Positions 35,742-43,402 of a stretch of 49,986 nt of DNA are shown here, in pieces. Origin of the DNA: Acidobacteriaceae bacterium (GTDB lineage Bacteria > Acidobacteriota > Terriglobia > Bryobacterales > Bryobacteraceae); contig JAFAMD010000007.1 in the NCBI GenBank assembly GCA_019233755.1, positions 1 to 49,986 on the forward strand, written 5' to 3'. The position numbers were made by a program, and so were the translations under genes. The notes under the pieces were generated by a model. That model saw only the letters and a program-made list of their open reading frames with translations, made no database searches and had not been told where the DNA came from. Position 1 is the stretch's first letter. Each line of letters starts with the position of its first letter.

Positions 35742-37211
35742 ATGTCGCTGCAAGTTTTCCTGCAAGCTCAGATGCTCGGCTCGGAGGATTTCCTCTCCGG
35801 TCACTCCTTCGGACAATCCGAGCAGGTAGCCGACTTGGCCGGTCGTTGCGCGTGGCTTACCCTGATCTGCGAAGTCCTTCCCCGCGCGCTTCTTGCCGAA
35901 CTGAAGCTCTCCCGCATGCTCCTGGGTTCGAGCAGCGCGGAGCAGTTCCTGCTGGTTCTCGCAGAAGAAGACATTCCGCGCGCTAACGAATTCCTGACTC
36001 GCGCCGCTGAGGATATTCGTCAGCTTTCGGGCGATACCCTTCGCCTGGTTTGGGCAAGCACCGAAAATCTGGGCTCCTGGCCGGTGGCGCGTAAGCGGCT
36101 GGACGATGCCCTGCAAGCGAAGATTGCCGCACCGCTCGCCAATACTGGGGATGTTCCTGGCACGTTCGCGCCCTTCGCAGACGCATCTGCAACGAACGCG
36201 GATTCGTACTTCTCTTTCCTGGGCGCGGACCTGGCGTCTGCCACAGCGGTCCATTGGTCGAATGAGCATCCCGCGCAGATCGGCTGGGACTCCGGCCAGT
36301 ATTCCTGGCCGCTCAGAGAGCAATCGAGCGTAGAGGAAGAAGGCATCCTGTTCCCCAGGCGATTCGCGATGGATGAGGACGGCAATACGCGGAGCTCACT
36401 CGAAGAACTCGCCGGACGCGCTGAAGGCAGCGTGCGCTGGGGTATCTTGCGAGGCGACGTCGATCACTTCGATCAGCAGTTGCGGCGTGCGGCGTCGATC
36501 GAAGATCACATTCACCTCTCGGCGTTGTTTAAGGAATTCTTTGCCGGCGAGCTGGCCGTACTGTGTACCATGCCCGACTTCTGGCGGCGCATTACAATCC
36601 TCTATCGCGGCGGCGATGATTTCGCCGTCATCGGCAGTTGGGACGCGCTGGTTCTGCTCGCGCGTGAGTTGGAGCGGCTGTTCGAGAAGTTCATCGAGCA
36701 GCATCTGCAGTCGCTGCCCGGGGTAGAGGCGAAAACGATCTCGATGGCCATTGAGATCGCTCCGGAGACCGAATCGCCGGTCTCGGCCGTCTTCAAAGAT
36801 GCGGGCACGGCATTGCGTGCCGCCAAGTCGACCGAGGTCGGTTCATTGCACGTCTTCGGGCGCACGCTGGAGTGGAAGCGCCTGGCCGATGCTGAGGAAC
36901 TGAAAAACGGCCTCGTACGGCTGGCGCGCGATTACGGCTTCCCGCCGGATTTCATCAACGACCTGACGTCTGTATACCGGGAGGCGTTTTCGGCGCGCGC
37001 CGGACGCCGCGCGAAGGCGGTCCGTGTCGATAGGCCGTGGCGCACCTACATGCGTCTTTCCCGGGTGATCCCGCAGGCGCGGGGCAAGGAATTTGCCAGT
37101 ATTCGCAATTCGGTGATCACGAATCTACTAGGCACCAGATCCGCTGGATTTAAGCTGCGTCCCTCGGCCCGTGTCGGTCTCGAATGGGCGCGTCTCGCCG
37201 CCAACGCTTGA
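35742..37211 (+). CDS. csm1: Type III-A Cas10/Csm1, HD-less, with intact GGDD
   Basis: A 489-residue large subunit of a Csm interference complex, far shorter than the usual 750-850. The sequence starts directly in the first Palm domain (FLQAQMLGSEDFLSGHSFG, residues 6-24; MLLGSSSAEQFLLVLAEE, 59-76). The second Palm domain begins around WGILRGDVDHF (233-243) and carries GGDD at 290-293 in ITILYRGGDDFAVIG. A helical C-terminal D4-like domain follows from about 385. No HD motif and no Cys zinc cluster is present. It should bind target RNA and synthesise cyclic oligoadenylate but lack HD DNase activity. The frame stays open upstream to a TGA near 35624 but encodes nothing HD-like. It is the first gene of the csm operon. 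Confidence 0.88.
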   Translation: MSLQVFLQAQMLGSEDFLSGHSFGQSEQVADLAGRCAWLTLICEVLPRALLAELKLSRMLLGSSSAEQFLLVLAEEDIPRANEFLTRAAEDIRQLSGDTLRLVWASTENLGSWPVARKRLDDALQAKIAAPLANTGDVPGTFAPFADASATNADSYFSFLGADLASATAVHWSNEHPAQIGWDSGQYSWPLREQSSVEEEGILFPRRFAMDEDGNTRSSLEELAGRAEGSVRWGILRGDVDHFDQQLRRAASIEDHIHLSALFKEFFAGELAVLCTMPDFWRRITILYRGGDDFAVIGSWDALVLLARELERLFEKFIEQHLQSLPGVEAKTISMAIEIAPETESPVSAVFKDAGTALRAAKSTEVGSLHVFGRTLEWKRLADAEELKNGLVRLARDYGFPPDFINDLTSVYREAFSARAGRRAKAVRVDRPWRTYMRLSRVIPQARGKEFASIRNSVITNLLGTRSAGFKLRPSARVGLEWARLAANA

Positions 37212-37246
37212 AGCGGCCGCGATCGAAACGCGAAAAGGATTAGAAA

Positions 37247-37783
37247 ATGGCTGAGATTGAAGAGAAAAAAACCGAAGAACGCCGCGGCGGTGAGAGCCGT
37301 CCGCCGCGCGAGAATCGGGGAGGCGGTGGACGCCCCAATGATCGGGGCGAAGGCCGTGGTGGAGATCGCGGCGGCGACAGGGGTGGCCGCGAGCGCGGTG
37401 GTCCCGGTGGTGGTCGTCCCGGAGAGCGGCGCGGCGAAGGTGCGCCCGAAGTCGATCTCGACAAACTGATTGCCGACAGTCTTTATCTCGACAACCAGGC
37501 GCACGTCGTGGTTAGCCGCATGCGGGATATGGATTCCGGCACCAAGAGCCAGCTTCGCCGTCTCTACAACGCAGTGCGGCGCGCGACCCGCGCACCCGAA
37601 AGCGAGCGCCAGCATGAGTTCGTGATGGTTCGCGCTCGCCTCGCTTACACCATTGCGCGCCATTCGCTGCGCAGTCTCGATGCCCTCGAGCGCCTGCTGC
37701 TGCAGGTTACGCGCAAGAACGATACCCGTGGCTACGAGCGCTTCCGCGACCTTTTCGAAGCCATCATTGCGTACAACGAATAG
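37247..37783 (+). CDS. csm2: Csm2 small subunit with RGG-rich N-terminal extension
   Basis: A 178-residue protein 35 bases after cas10. Residues about 67-178 are a Csm2-like helical core: SQLRRLYNAVRR, ARLAYTIARHSL and the C-terminal FRDLFEAIIAYNE, equal to the family's EAIVAYHK-type end. Csm2 lines the inside of the Csm backbone and helps hold target RNA. Residues about 12-64 are low-complexity Arg/Gly with six RGG triplets (13-15, 24-26, 37-39, 41-43, 45-47, 50-52), preceded by an acidic/Lys start. Such RGG tracts usually bind RNA and are disordered. I do not know this extension from standard Csm2 proteins (110-150 residues). Alternative: a non-Csm2 RGG protein, unlikely given the position and core. 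Confidence 0.85.
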   Translation: MAEIEEKKTEERRGGESRPPRENRGGGGRPNDRGEGRGGDRGGDRGGRERGGPGGGRPGERRGEGAPEVDLDKLIADSLYLDNQAHVVVSRMRDMDSGTKSQLRRLYNAVRRATRAPESERQHEFVMVRARLAYTIARHSLRSLDALERLLLQVTRKNDTRGYERFRDLFEAIIAYNE

Positions 37784-37805
37784 GCGTTATACAGGATATT
37801 TATCG

Positions 37806-38639
37806 ATGAGTTCTCACACTGCAGAGACACAATTGACGTTTCTCGGGAAGCTGGTGCTTGAAGCAGAAATCGTGTGCCAGACGGGGCTGCACATCGGCGC
37901 GGGCAAGGGCTCGCTCGAAATCGGCGGTGCCGACAATCCGGTCGTCAAAGACGCCTTCGGCATTCCCTATATTCCCGGCAGCTCTTTGCGCGGCCGCCTG
38001 CGTTCGCTGCTCGAGCAGACCCTCGGCCTTGCGGTGCCAAGCCAGCTCGTATTTCTTTCGAAGCGCAAGGGACAGGAAGTGCGGATTCATCAGAGCGACC
38101 GCCCCGATGACGATGTCTGCGTGCTCTTCGGCCGCAATCCCGGGCGCATGGAGCGTGTGACCGGCGACGCCATCGAAGCCGCGGCCGCCACCCCCGCGCG
38201 CCTCACCGTCTATGACGCGCCACTTGTCGTTGACAGCATTACCCCGCAGATGCGCGAGAACCTCGACGATGAACTCACCGAAGTGAAGAGCGAAAACGCG
38301 GTGGACCGCATCACCTCGCAGGCCAATCCGCGTACGCTTGAGCGTGTTCCCGCAGGCGCGCGCTTCCGCGTGCGCATGGTTCTCGACGTGCTCTGTGAGG
38401 AAGACAAACCGCTGCTGGCCCGCATGGCTGAAGGACTGCGGCTGCTCGAAGACGACGCTCTGGGCGGTGGCGGCAGCCGCGGCAACGGGCGCATTTCCTT
38501 TACAGGTATCAACCTCACCTGGCGCGGCAAAGACTACTACGCCAAAGGCGCTGCCGAAGCCGCTCTGCTCTCTAATGCCGATCTCGCTCAATTGCAGCAG
38601 CTCGCGAGCACCGAGGACTTCGCAGAGAAACTTGCCTAA
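37806..38639 (+). CDS. csm3: Csm3 backbone RNase subunit
   Basis: A 277-residue RAMP protein starting at ATG 37806 (AGGATA upstream); an earlier in-frame ATG at 37653 lies inside csm2 and is not supported. Csm3 forms the helical filament and cuts target RNA every six bases. Clear features are TGLHIGAGKG, then IGGADNPVVKDAFG with the catalytic Asp at 43 (equal to D32/D33 of studied Csm3 proteins), and YIPGSSLRGRLRSLLE. TEVKSENAVDRITSQANP, ERVPAGARF and the terminal LEDDALGGGGSRGNGRISF block are also present. RNA cleavage is predicted to be intact. Its stop is followed without gap by the csm4 start. Confidence 0.95.
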   Translation: MSSHTAETQLTFLGKLVLEAEIVCQTGLHIGAGKGSLEIGGADNPVVKDAFGIPYIPGSSLRGRLRSLLEQTLGLAVPSQLVFLSKRKGQEVRIHQSDRPDDDVCVLFGRNPGRMERVTGDAIEAAAATPARLTVYDAPLVVDSITPQMRENLDDELTEVKSENAVDRITSQANPRTLERVPAGARFRVRMVLDVLCEEDKPLLARMAEGLRLLEDDALGGGGSRGNGRISFTGINLTWRGKDYYAKGAAEAALLSNADLAQLQQLASTEDFAEKLA

Positions 38640-40151
38640 ATGCAGCCGGCGCTTTTGATTCGCCTGCGGCCGCTCGGGCCGTGGCGTTATGGTCCTGAAG
38701 ACGGAGGACGCGATCGTATCGATACGCTCTATCGAAGCGACCGCCTATTCTCCGCCCTTACACTCGCCATGCGCCAGCTCGGCTTTCTGGAGGAATGGCT
38801 CGACCAAACGGCGCGCGCGGAACGACCGGTCGTAACATTCAGCTCGTTGTTCCCGTTTCAGGGCGATACGTTATTTGCCATTCCGCCGACTACCCTGTGG
38901 CCGCCGCCCGCAAACCTGGTCACCACTCCCAGCCCTGTATTTCTTACTAAGATTCGCTGGAAGGTCGCGCGCTTTGTTCCGCTTACCGTCATTGATTCGT
39001 TGCTCGCCGGGCAGAGCATTCTGGCGGACCAGTGGTTGCCCGATCCTGAAAGCGGCTGTCTGTTACGTCGCGACCGCCCGAGTTCCAGCCCGTTCCGCGC
39101 GGTGACCCGCAGCAGCGCTCCGGTCGACCGCATGAGCGGCGTATCTCATCAAACCGCTTCCCTCGCATGCGTCGAATTCGAAGCCGGCGCCGGATTATGG
39201 GGGCTGGCGGCTTTCGCCGATGCCAACGCCCAAGCAACCTGGAGTGATCGGGTACAGGCCGCCTTCCGGCTGCTCGCCGATAGCGGATTCGGCGGCCGGC
39301 GTTCCGCGGGATGGGGGCAAGCCCAAGCCCCGGAATTTCAGCACGGGCCATGGCCCGGCATGCTGCTGCCGAAAATTGCACGCCTGTCGCGCAACGGTAA
39401 CACCGTTTCAGATGGCGACGTCGAACGCTCGCAGTATTGGCTTCTGTCTCTCTATTCACCTGCCGCGTCCGATCAGATCGACTGGGCGCATGGAGACTAC
39501 AGCCTGGTCGTCCGGAGCGGTCGCATCGAGAGCCCTGTCGGGCAAGGTATTGAAAAGAAATCCGTCCGCATGGTCGGTGAAGGATCGGTGCTGGCCTCGA
39601 CTGTCCAGCCGATAGGCGCTGCCGTGGACGTAGCGCCTGCGGGCTTTGCCCACCCGGTCTTCCGGGCCGGCTTCGGGCTCGCGCTGGAGCTGCCGGTGAT
39701 CGCGGCGCAGCCCGAACCACCGCAGCAAGTCGAAGAGCCGGCGGCCGAGGAGGCCATTGAGCCTCTTGCGGGCGAAGAGCCGCAACCTGCACCCGAGCCC
39801 CTGGCCGAACCGATAGAGCCTCCGGCCGAACCGATAGAGCCCCCGGCCGAACCGATAGAGCCTCCAGCCGAGCCGATAGAGCCTCCAGCCGAACCGATAG
39901 AGCCTCCAGCCGAACTGATAGAGCCTCCAGCCGAACCGATAGAGCCCGCAGTCGAAGCAGCACCCGCACCGGAGGAGGCTCTATCGGCAGCCGAACCAGC
40001 TCGCGCAGAAGAACCTGCCGGGCAAGCCGCACCAGCCGAACCCGAGACTCGGCAAGCAGCCGAATCAACCGAAGCTCAGCCCGGCGAGACCGTTGCCGAA
40101 GAGCCGTCTGATAAGCCGCAATCAAACCAGGAGCCCGAGCATGAACTATAA
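38640..40151 (+). CDS. csm4: Csm4 with long acidic Pro/Glu-rich C-terminal tail
   Basis: A 503-residue RAMP protein. Residues 1 to about 355 are the Csm4 core: RSDRLFSALTLAMRQLG near residue 32, RMSGVSHQTASLACVEFE (about 164-181), the Gly-rich loop SGFGGRRSAGWG (about 215-226) and a second half ending PVFRAGFGLALELP. Csm4 caps the complex by binding the crRNA 5' handle and Cas10. From about 357 to 503 follows a tail of Pro, Glu and Ala with no folded-domain signs, including seven EPIEPPA-type heptads (390-438). This tail is strongly acidic and probably disordered; standard Csm4 proteins end near 300-350 residues. csm5 overlaps the tail's last codons by 11 bases. Confidence 0.9.
   Translation: MQPALLIRLRPLGPWRYGPEDGGRDRIDTLYRSDRLFSALTLAMRQLGFLEEWLDQTARAERPVVTFSSLFPFQGDTLFAIPPTTLWPPPANLVTTPSPVFLTKIRWKVARFVPLTVIDSLLAGQSILADQWLPDPESGCLLRRDRPSSSPFRAVTRSSAPVDRMSGVSHQTASLACVEFEAGAGLWGLAAFADANAQATWSDRVQAAFRLLADSGFGGRRSAGWGQAQAPEFQHGPWPGMLLPKIARLSRNGNTVSDGDVERSQYWLLSLYSPAASDQIDWAHGDYSLVVRSGRIESPVGQGIEKKSVRMVGEGSVLASTVQPIGAAVDVAPAGFAHPVFRAGFGLALELPVIAAQPEPPQQVEEPAAEEAIEPLAGEEPQPAPEPLAEPIEPPAEPIEPPAEPIEPPAEPIEPPAEPIEPPAELIEPPAEPIEPAVEAAPAPEEALSAAEPARAEEPAGQAAPAEPETRQAAESTEAQPGETVAEEPSDKPQSNQEPEHEL
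39807..39953 (+). repeat. 21-bp tandem repeat (seven units) inside csm4
   Basis: Units of the form GAACCGATAGAGCCTCCAGCC encode EPIEPPA. Five units are exact at the protein level, then one is ELIEPPA and the last is EPIEPAV. Differences are mainly third-base changes (CCTCCG, CCCCCG, GAG for GAA), consistent with recent expansion by slippage in frame. It is not a CRISPR array: there are no spacers. Confidence 0.95.
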
Positions 40152-41298
40152 AGTGACTGCGCTCACGCCGCTCCTCGTCGGCGATGGCCGCGAGCTTTCC
40201 CCCATCGACTACATGGTGTGGAAAGATCAGGTCAACGTTCTCGATCAGAACCGGATCTTCCGGCTGCTGGCCCGCGGGCCGCGGCTGGATGGCTATCTTG
40301 CGCAGCTCCGCAAGGCAACCAAGCTCGACTTTGCTTCCTGGGGCGGGTTCGCGCAAAACTTTTCGCAGCGCCGCATCCCGTTCGAGAGTACCGAATCCAC
40401 CCCAATCTGGAATGCTGCGCCCTCGGAATCGCTATTTATTCCGACCTTCGCCGCCAGCGTGAACGGTCCCTATCTGCCTGCTTCCGCGTTGAAAGGCGCG
40501 GTACGCACCGGCCTCGTCTTCTCACGCTGGTCTGCCGGAACCATTGAGCGGCTGGCCGGCTCGCTCGACAGCGACCGGCTTCCGCGCCGCGCCGTCGAAG
40601 CCGCTGAAAACGCTGCCGGGGCATCTCAAGCTAAGATCGTCGGGTTCGCGGACAGCCAGCCTGCGCCCTTATCGGCTTTTAAGGTTTATCTGACGCGCGC
40701 CGCCTCCCTCGATACCCGCCAACGCGGCAATCCCCAGCTTGTCTGGAAGGTGGCCGGACGCGGCAGCGTACCTCCGCAGCGGGTGTCTGAATCCACCGCT
40801 GTGTTTGCCGAAATGGCCGTCCCCGGTACCGCATTCACCGGCGCCTGGGACGAGCACAAATTCTTCGAGAACCAGGATGTTGCCCGTGCCCTGGGCTGGC
40901 GCTCGGTTCCTGAACCCGCTCAGATCATCCATGCAGCGAATCAGTATGCCGCCGCCCAGCTCGAACTGCACGCGCGCTTTGCGGAAAGCGCCGGACTCGA
41001 GGGCCTTCGGCAGACGGTAGACCGCCTCAAGGCAGAACTTGCCGGCGCACAGGACCAGCCGCTCACCTGCCTGCTCGCTTTGGGCTGGGGCGGCGGCTTC
41101 GTCGCCAAGAGTGCGTTCCTTGATACGGATAGCGATGCTTATCGCAAAGTTCTGCGTACCGTGCCGGCAATTGGTAGGGCCATCCGCGACAGCGTACCGT
41201 TCCCGAAAACGCGCCGGATCGTCTTTTCGGGCGGCAAAGCCTCCGCCCTGCCCGGCTGGGTCAAGCTGGAACTCGCTGGCTCGGGAATTCCCTACTAG
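40141..41298 (+). CDS. csm5: Csm5 RAMP subunit
   Basis: A 385-residue protein starting at ATG 40141, whose start lies in the last codons of csm4 (11-base overlap including the csm4 stop); an earlier in-frame ATG at 40093 is less likely. Csm5 caps the crRNA 3' end of the complex and recruits maturation nucleases. Visible features are TPLLVGDGRELSPIDYMV with KDQVNVLDQNRIFRLL, GPYLPASALKGAVRTGL, LLALGWGGGFVAKS and PKTRRIVFSGG near the end. No long tail is present, unlike csm4. It is the last gene of the operon. Confidence 0.92.
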   Translation: MNYKVTALTPLLVGDGRELSPIDYMVWKDQVNVLDQNRIFRLLARGPRLDGYLAQLRKATKLDFASWGGFAQNFSQRRIPFESTESTPIWNAAPSESLFIPTFAASVNGPYLPASALKGAVRTGLVFSRWSAGTIERLAGSLDSDRLPRRAVEAAENAAGASQAKIVGFADSQPAPLSAFKVYLTRAASLDTRQRGNPQLVWKVAGRGSVPPQRVSESTAVFAEMAVPGTAFTGAWDEHKFFENQDVARALGWRSVPEPAQIIHAANQYAAAQLELHARFAESAGLEGLRQTVDRLKAELAGAQDQPLTCLLALGWGGGFVAKSAFLDTDSDAYRKVLRTVPAIGRAIRDSVPFPKTRRIVFSGGKASALPGWVKLELAGSGIPY

Positions 41299-41333
41299 TA
41301 CTTAGTACTGTTTCCCGAAATAGAAATGTACTT

Positions 41334-41350
41334 CGGCATGGCAAATGCCG
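41334..41350 (+). terminator. Hairpin after csm operon
   Basis: CGGCAT (41334-41339) and ATGCCG (41345-41350) pair around GGCAA in the 141-base gap between csm5 and the ExeA-type gene. No T run follows, so it is only a possible terminator. The spacer also begins with AGTACTTAGTACT, two AGTACT palindromes one base apart. Confidence 0.4.
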
Positions 41351-41439
41351 GTCTATTCTCCGTATGATGAGATCTAGATGGTACAGTCGTCTCCGAGCGG
41401 CTGTTTGTATCCCATCTCACGCAAGGACGGGAGGCCTGA

Positions 41440-42354
41440 ATGCAGAACGCGATCTATAACGCGTACTTTGGCTTCTCGGAAAATCCATTTAACATTAGTC
41501 CCGACCCGGAATTTTTGTACCGTAGCCCCCAGTATGAGGAGGCCCTTGCCAACCTGATCTATGGCGTGCGGAGCCGGCGCGGATTCATTGTTTTGACCGG
41601 TGAGGTCGGTACCGGAAAAACTACCATGCTCGAATGCCTGCGCGACTATCTCGATTCGCAGCGATTCGAGTTTGCCTTTCTCTTCAATTCGCGGGTCACG
41701 CCCGATCAGTTCTTCGAAATGGTGGCTTACGACTTCGATCTGAAGTGTGATCGCAAGTCAAAGACCGATGTTTTGTTCGCTCTGAACACGCTGCTGATCC
41801 AGCAGGCCGAGCGCGGTCGCACCGCTGTTCTCATCGTTGATGAGGCGCACAACCTGGAGTGGGATGTGCTCGAAGAAATCCGGCTGCTCGGAAACCTGGA
41901 GAACCGCCAGGGCAAGCTGCTGCAAATCATTCTTTCAGGGCAGCCGGAGCTCGACCGCAAGCTCGATGCTTCGAATCTGCGCCAGCTTAAGCAGCGCATC
42001 GTGCTGCGCTGTTCGCTCGATCCGCTGACGCCGGACGAAACCGCGGGATACGTGCATACGCGGCTGGTCCGGGCCGGCATGCCGAATCCCAAGGTGTTTT
42101 CGCCCGAGATCCTGGAGGAGATTTATAAGCGCTCCCGTGGCATTCCGCGAGTCATCAATCTCATCTGCGATAACCTCCTGGTCACGGCTTTCGCGATGGA
42201 ACAGCGGACCACGACAATCGAGATGCTGGACGAGGTCTGCCAGGATCTGCGCCTGGAGTGGCCCGGCTCCAACCGCGTCCGCGGCACCCGGTCCCACTAC
42301 GGCGTGACGGAGGACGATTTTTCGCAATCGTCGCTGCCGGCAGCGGGGGATTAG
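41440..42354 (+). CDS. ExeA/GspA-type AAA ATPase
   Basis: A 304-residue cytoplasmic P-loop ATPase. The N-terminus AYFGFSENPFNISPDPEFLY is the hallmark of the ExeA/GspA family. Walker A is GEVGTGKTT (54-62), Walker B LIVDEAH (131-137), a sensor region follows (QIILSGQPEL), and the C-terminal winged-helix-like part is GIPRVINLICDNLL. The family assists assembly of type II secretion or pilus machinery; related ATPases act as TniB/transposition helpers, but the NPFNISPDP start favours ExeA. No other secretion gene is adjacent. It is not obviously part of the csm operon, being 141 bases downstream with a hairpin between. Confidence 0.88.
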   Translation: MQNAIYNAYFGFSENPFNISPDPEFLYRSPQYEEALANLIYGVRSRRGFIVLTGEVGTGKTTMLECLRDYLDSQRFEFAFLFNSRVTPDQFFEMVAYDFDLKCDRKSKTDVLFALNTLLIQQAERGRTAVLIVDEAHNLEWDVLEEIRLLGNLENRQGKLLQIILSGQPELDRKLDASNLRQLKQRIVLRCSLDPLTPDETAGYVHTRLVRAGMPNPKVFSPEILEEIYKRSRGIPRVINLICDNLLVTAFAMEQRTTTIEMLDEVCQDLRLEWPGSNRVRGTRSHYGVTEDDFSQSSLPAAGD

Positions 42355-42363
42355 GCGGGGCGT

Positions 42364-42594
42364 ATGGAATTGGCGATTCGGATTCAAGTCGAAGAGTTGC
42401 CGGAAGGACTTTATCTTGCCAGTTCCGATGAGCTGCCGGGCCTGGTTGCACAAGGCCGCACCGTCGCTGAAACACTTGAGATCGCGCGCGACGTCGCGCG
42501 AAAGCTAATAGAAGCTCGCCGCGAGCGCGAGGATACGCTTGCGCTCCCGACGACCAATGAGCGCCACGACTACACGATCGTGGTTGCGGCCTGA
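42364..42594 (+). CDS. HicB-like antitoxin-type protein, no HicA seen
   Basis: A 76-residue protein nine bases after the ATPase gene. The sequence MELAIRIQVEELPEGLYLAS followed by ELPGLVAQGRTVAETLEIAR is the HicB partial RNase-H-like fold (substrate-mimic antitoxin). HicB usually pairs with a small dsRNA-binding HicA toxin. None is visible on either side, so this may be a solitary HicB-like regulator. It lacks the C-terminal DNA-binding helix common in longer HicB proteins. Confidence 0.75.
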   Translation: MELAIRIQVEELPEGLYLASSDELPGLVAQGRTVAETLEIARDVARKLIEARREREDTLALPTTNERHDYTIVVAA

Positions 42595-42599
42595 ATGGG

Positions 42600-42660
42600 G
42601 CGGCGTGCCGAGCACTATGTTCGGCACGCCGCTCAATCATGCTCTGCAGGCCGACGGCCT
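42600..42660. repeat. Double palindromic element
   Basis: GCGGCGTGCCGA (42600-42611) and TCGGCACGCCGC (42621-42632) form a perfect 12-base stem with a 9-base loop. A second palindrome AGGCCG-A-CGGCCT (42648-42660) follows. The first may end transcription of hicB, but without a T run. The pair resembles repetitive extragenic palindromes, different in sequence from those at 34 kb. Confidence 0.65.
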
Positions 42661-42672
42661 ACGGCTCTGAGA

Positions 42673-43389
42673 GTGCTCTTCGTTCTTCTCGCAGCTTCGG
42701 CGATTCTGGATACCAGCTGCGAGAGCGCTCCTCCATTGGTTGAGTATCGAGACCCAGGATATAGGGTGAATCTGGCGTCTGCGCCCGTCATTATCGTCGG
42801 GCAAATCTTAAAGCACGCGTATGTCGGCCATCCCCATCCTTCGCGCTGGTATCCTGATGAGCCGATCCAGCTTTGCAGGATCACTGTGCGGGTGGAGAAC
42901 GTCTTGCGCGGGGACGTTAACGCAGCCGTTGTCGCTATTTATTACCTAACCAGCATTCGGCGTGGCAGCCTCGCGCGAATGGGCATGACCGGTCGTGGTG
43001 GCCAGTGGCAGATCGGCAATCGGTCAGTTTTTTTCCTGGTGCGGGATTCGGGCGTACTTCGGACGGTCTACGACACATGGGCTGCGAGCACGCCCGCCGT
43101 CCTAACTGGCGCGCACCCGGACTACAAACCCCAGCCGGGTGAATCGATATCAGACAGCATTATCGACATCCTGCTTGACAGAGGGGAGGGATGCGATGAT
43201 GCGCAATGGGCACACGCCATACTCGCTTCCACGGTCAAAGCATCTAACTTCGACTTGGCGTACACCGTCCGAAAGCTTCGCCAAATCACGGCAACTTACG
43301 TCCCCGAGGCATCGACGGCGGCGAAGGGGGAGCTAGACGATTTGAGTTACTCTTGGCCGAAGATTCACCAGGGCTGGCCCGAGCAGTGA
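42673..43389 (+). CDS. Exported protein of unknown function
   Basis: A protein of about 238 residues from GTG 42673; an in-frame ATG at 42595 would place the palindromes inside the gene and is less likely. The N-terminus (LFVLLAASAILDTSCESAP) is a signal peptide with a Cys but no perfect lipobox. The body begins VNLASAPVIIVGQILKHAYV, with ITVRVENVLRGDVNAAVVAIYY and RSVFFLVRDSGVLRTVYDTW later, a beta-rich pattern seen in unnamed acidobacterial secreted proteins. No enzyme motif is recognised. It stands alone, converging with the secretin-domain gene. Confidence 0.6.
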   Translation: MLFVLLAASAILDTSCESAPPLVEYRDPGYRVNLASAPVIIVGQILKHAYVGHPHPSRWYPDEPIQLCRITVRVENVLRGDVNAAVVAIYYLTSIRRGSLARMGMTGRGGQWQIGNRSVFFLVRDSGVLRTVYDTWAASTPAVLTGAHPDYKPQPGESISDSIIDILLDRGEGCDDAQWAHAILASTVKASNFDLAYTVRKLRQITATYVPEASTAAKGELDDLSYSWPKIHQGWPEQ

Positions 43390-43402
43390 GTCCTGATGTA
43401 GG

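Noticed and set aside
35406..36323. Minus-strand open frame of 305 codons joining the four-helix-bundle start
   Set aside because: It is a chance fusion of the complement of cas10 with the broken four-helix-bundle copy 2.
39807..39953. Possible CRISPR array
   Set aside because: The 21-bp units are directly tandem without spacers and keep the csm4 frame, so it is a coding repeat.
38989..40356. Long minus-strand open frame of 455 codons
   Set aside because: It is the complement of csm4/csm5 and its repeats are only the csm4 tandem repeat read backwards.
42595..42672. HicA toxin gene after hicB
   Set aside because: The region has only palindromes and no HicA-like frame; nothing HicA-like is upstream either.
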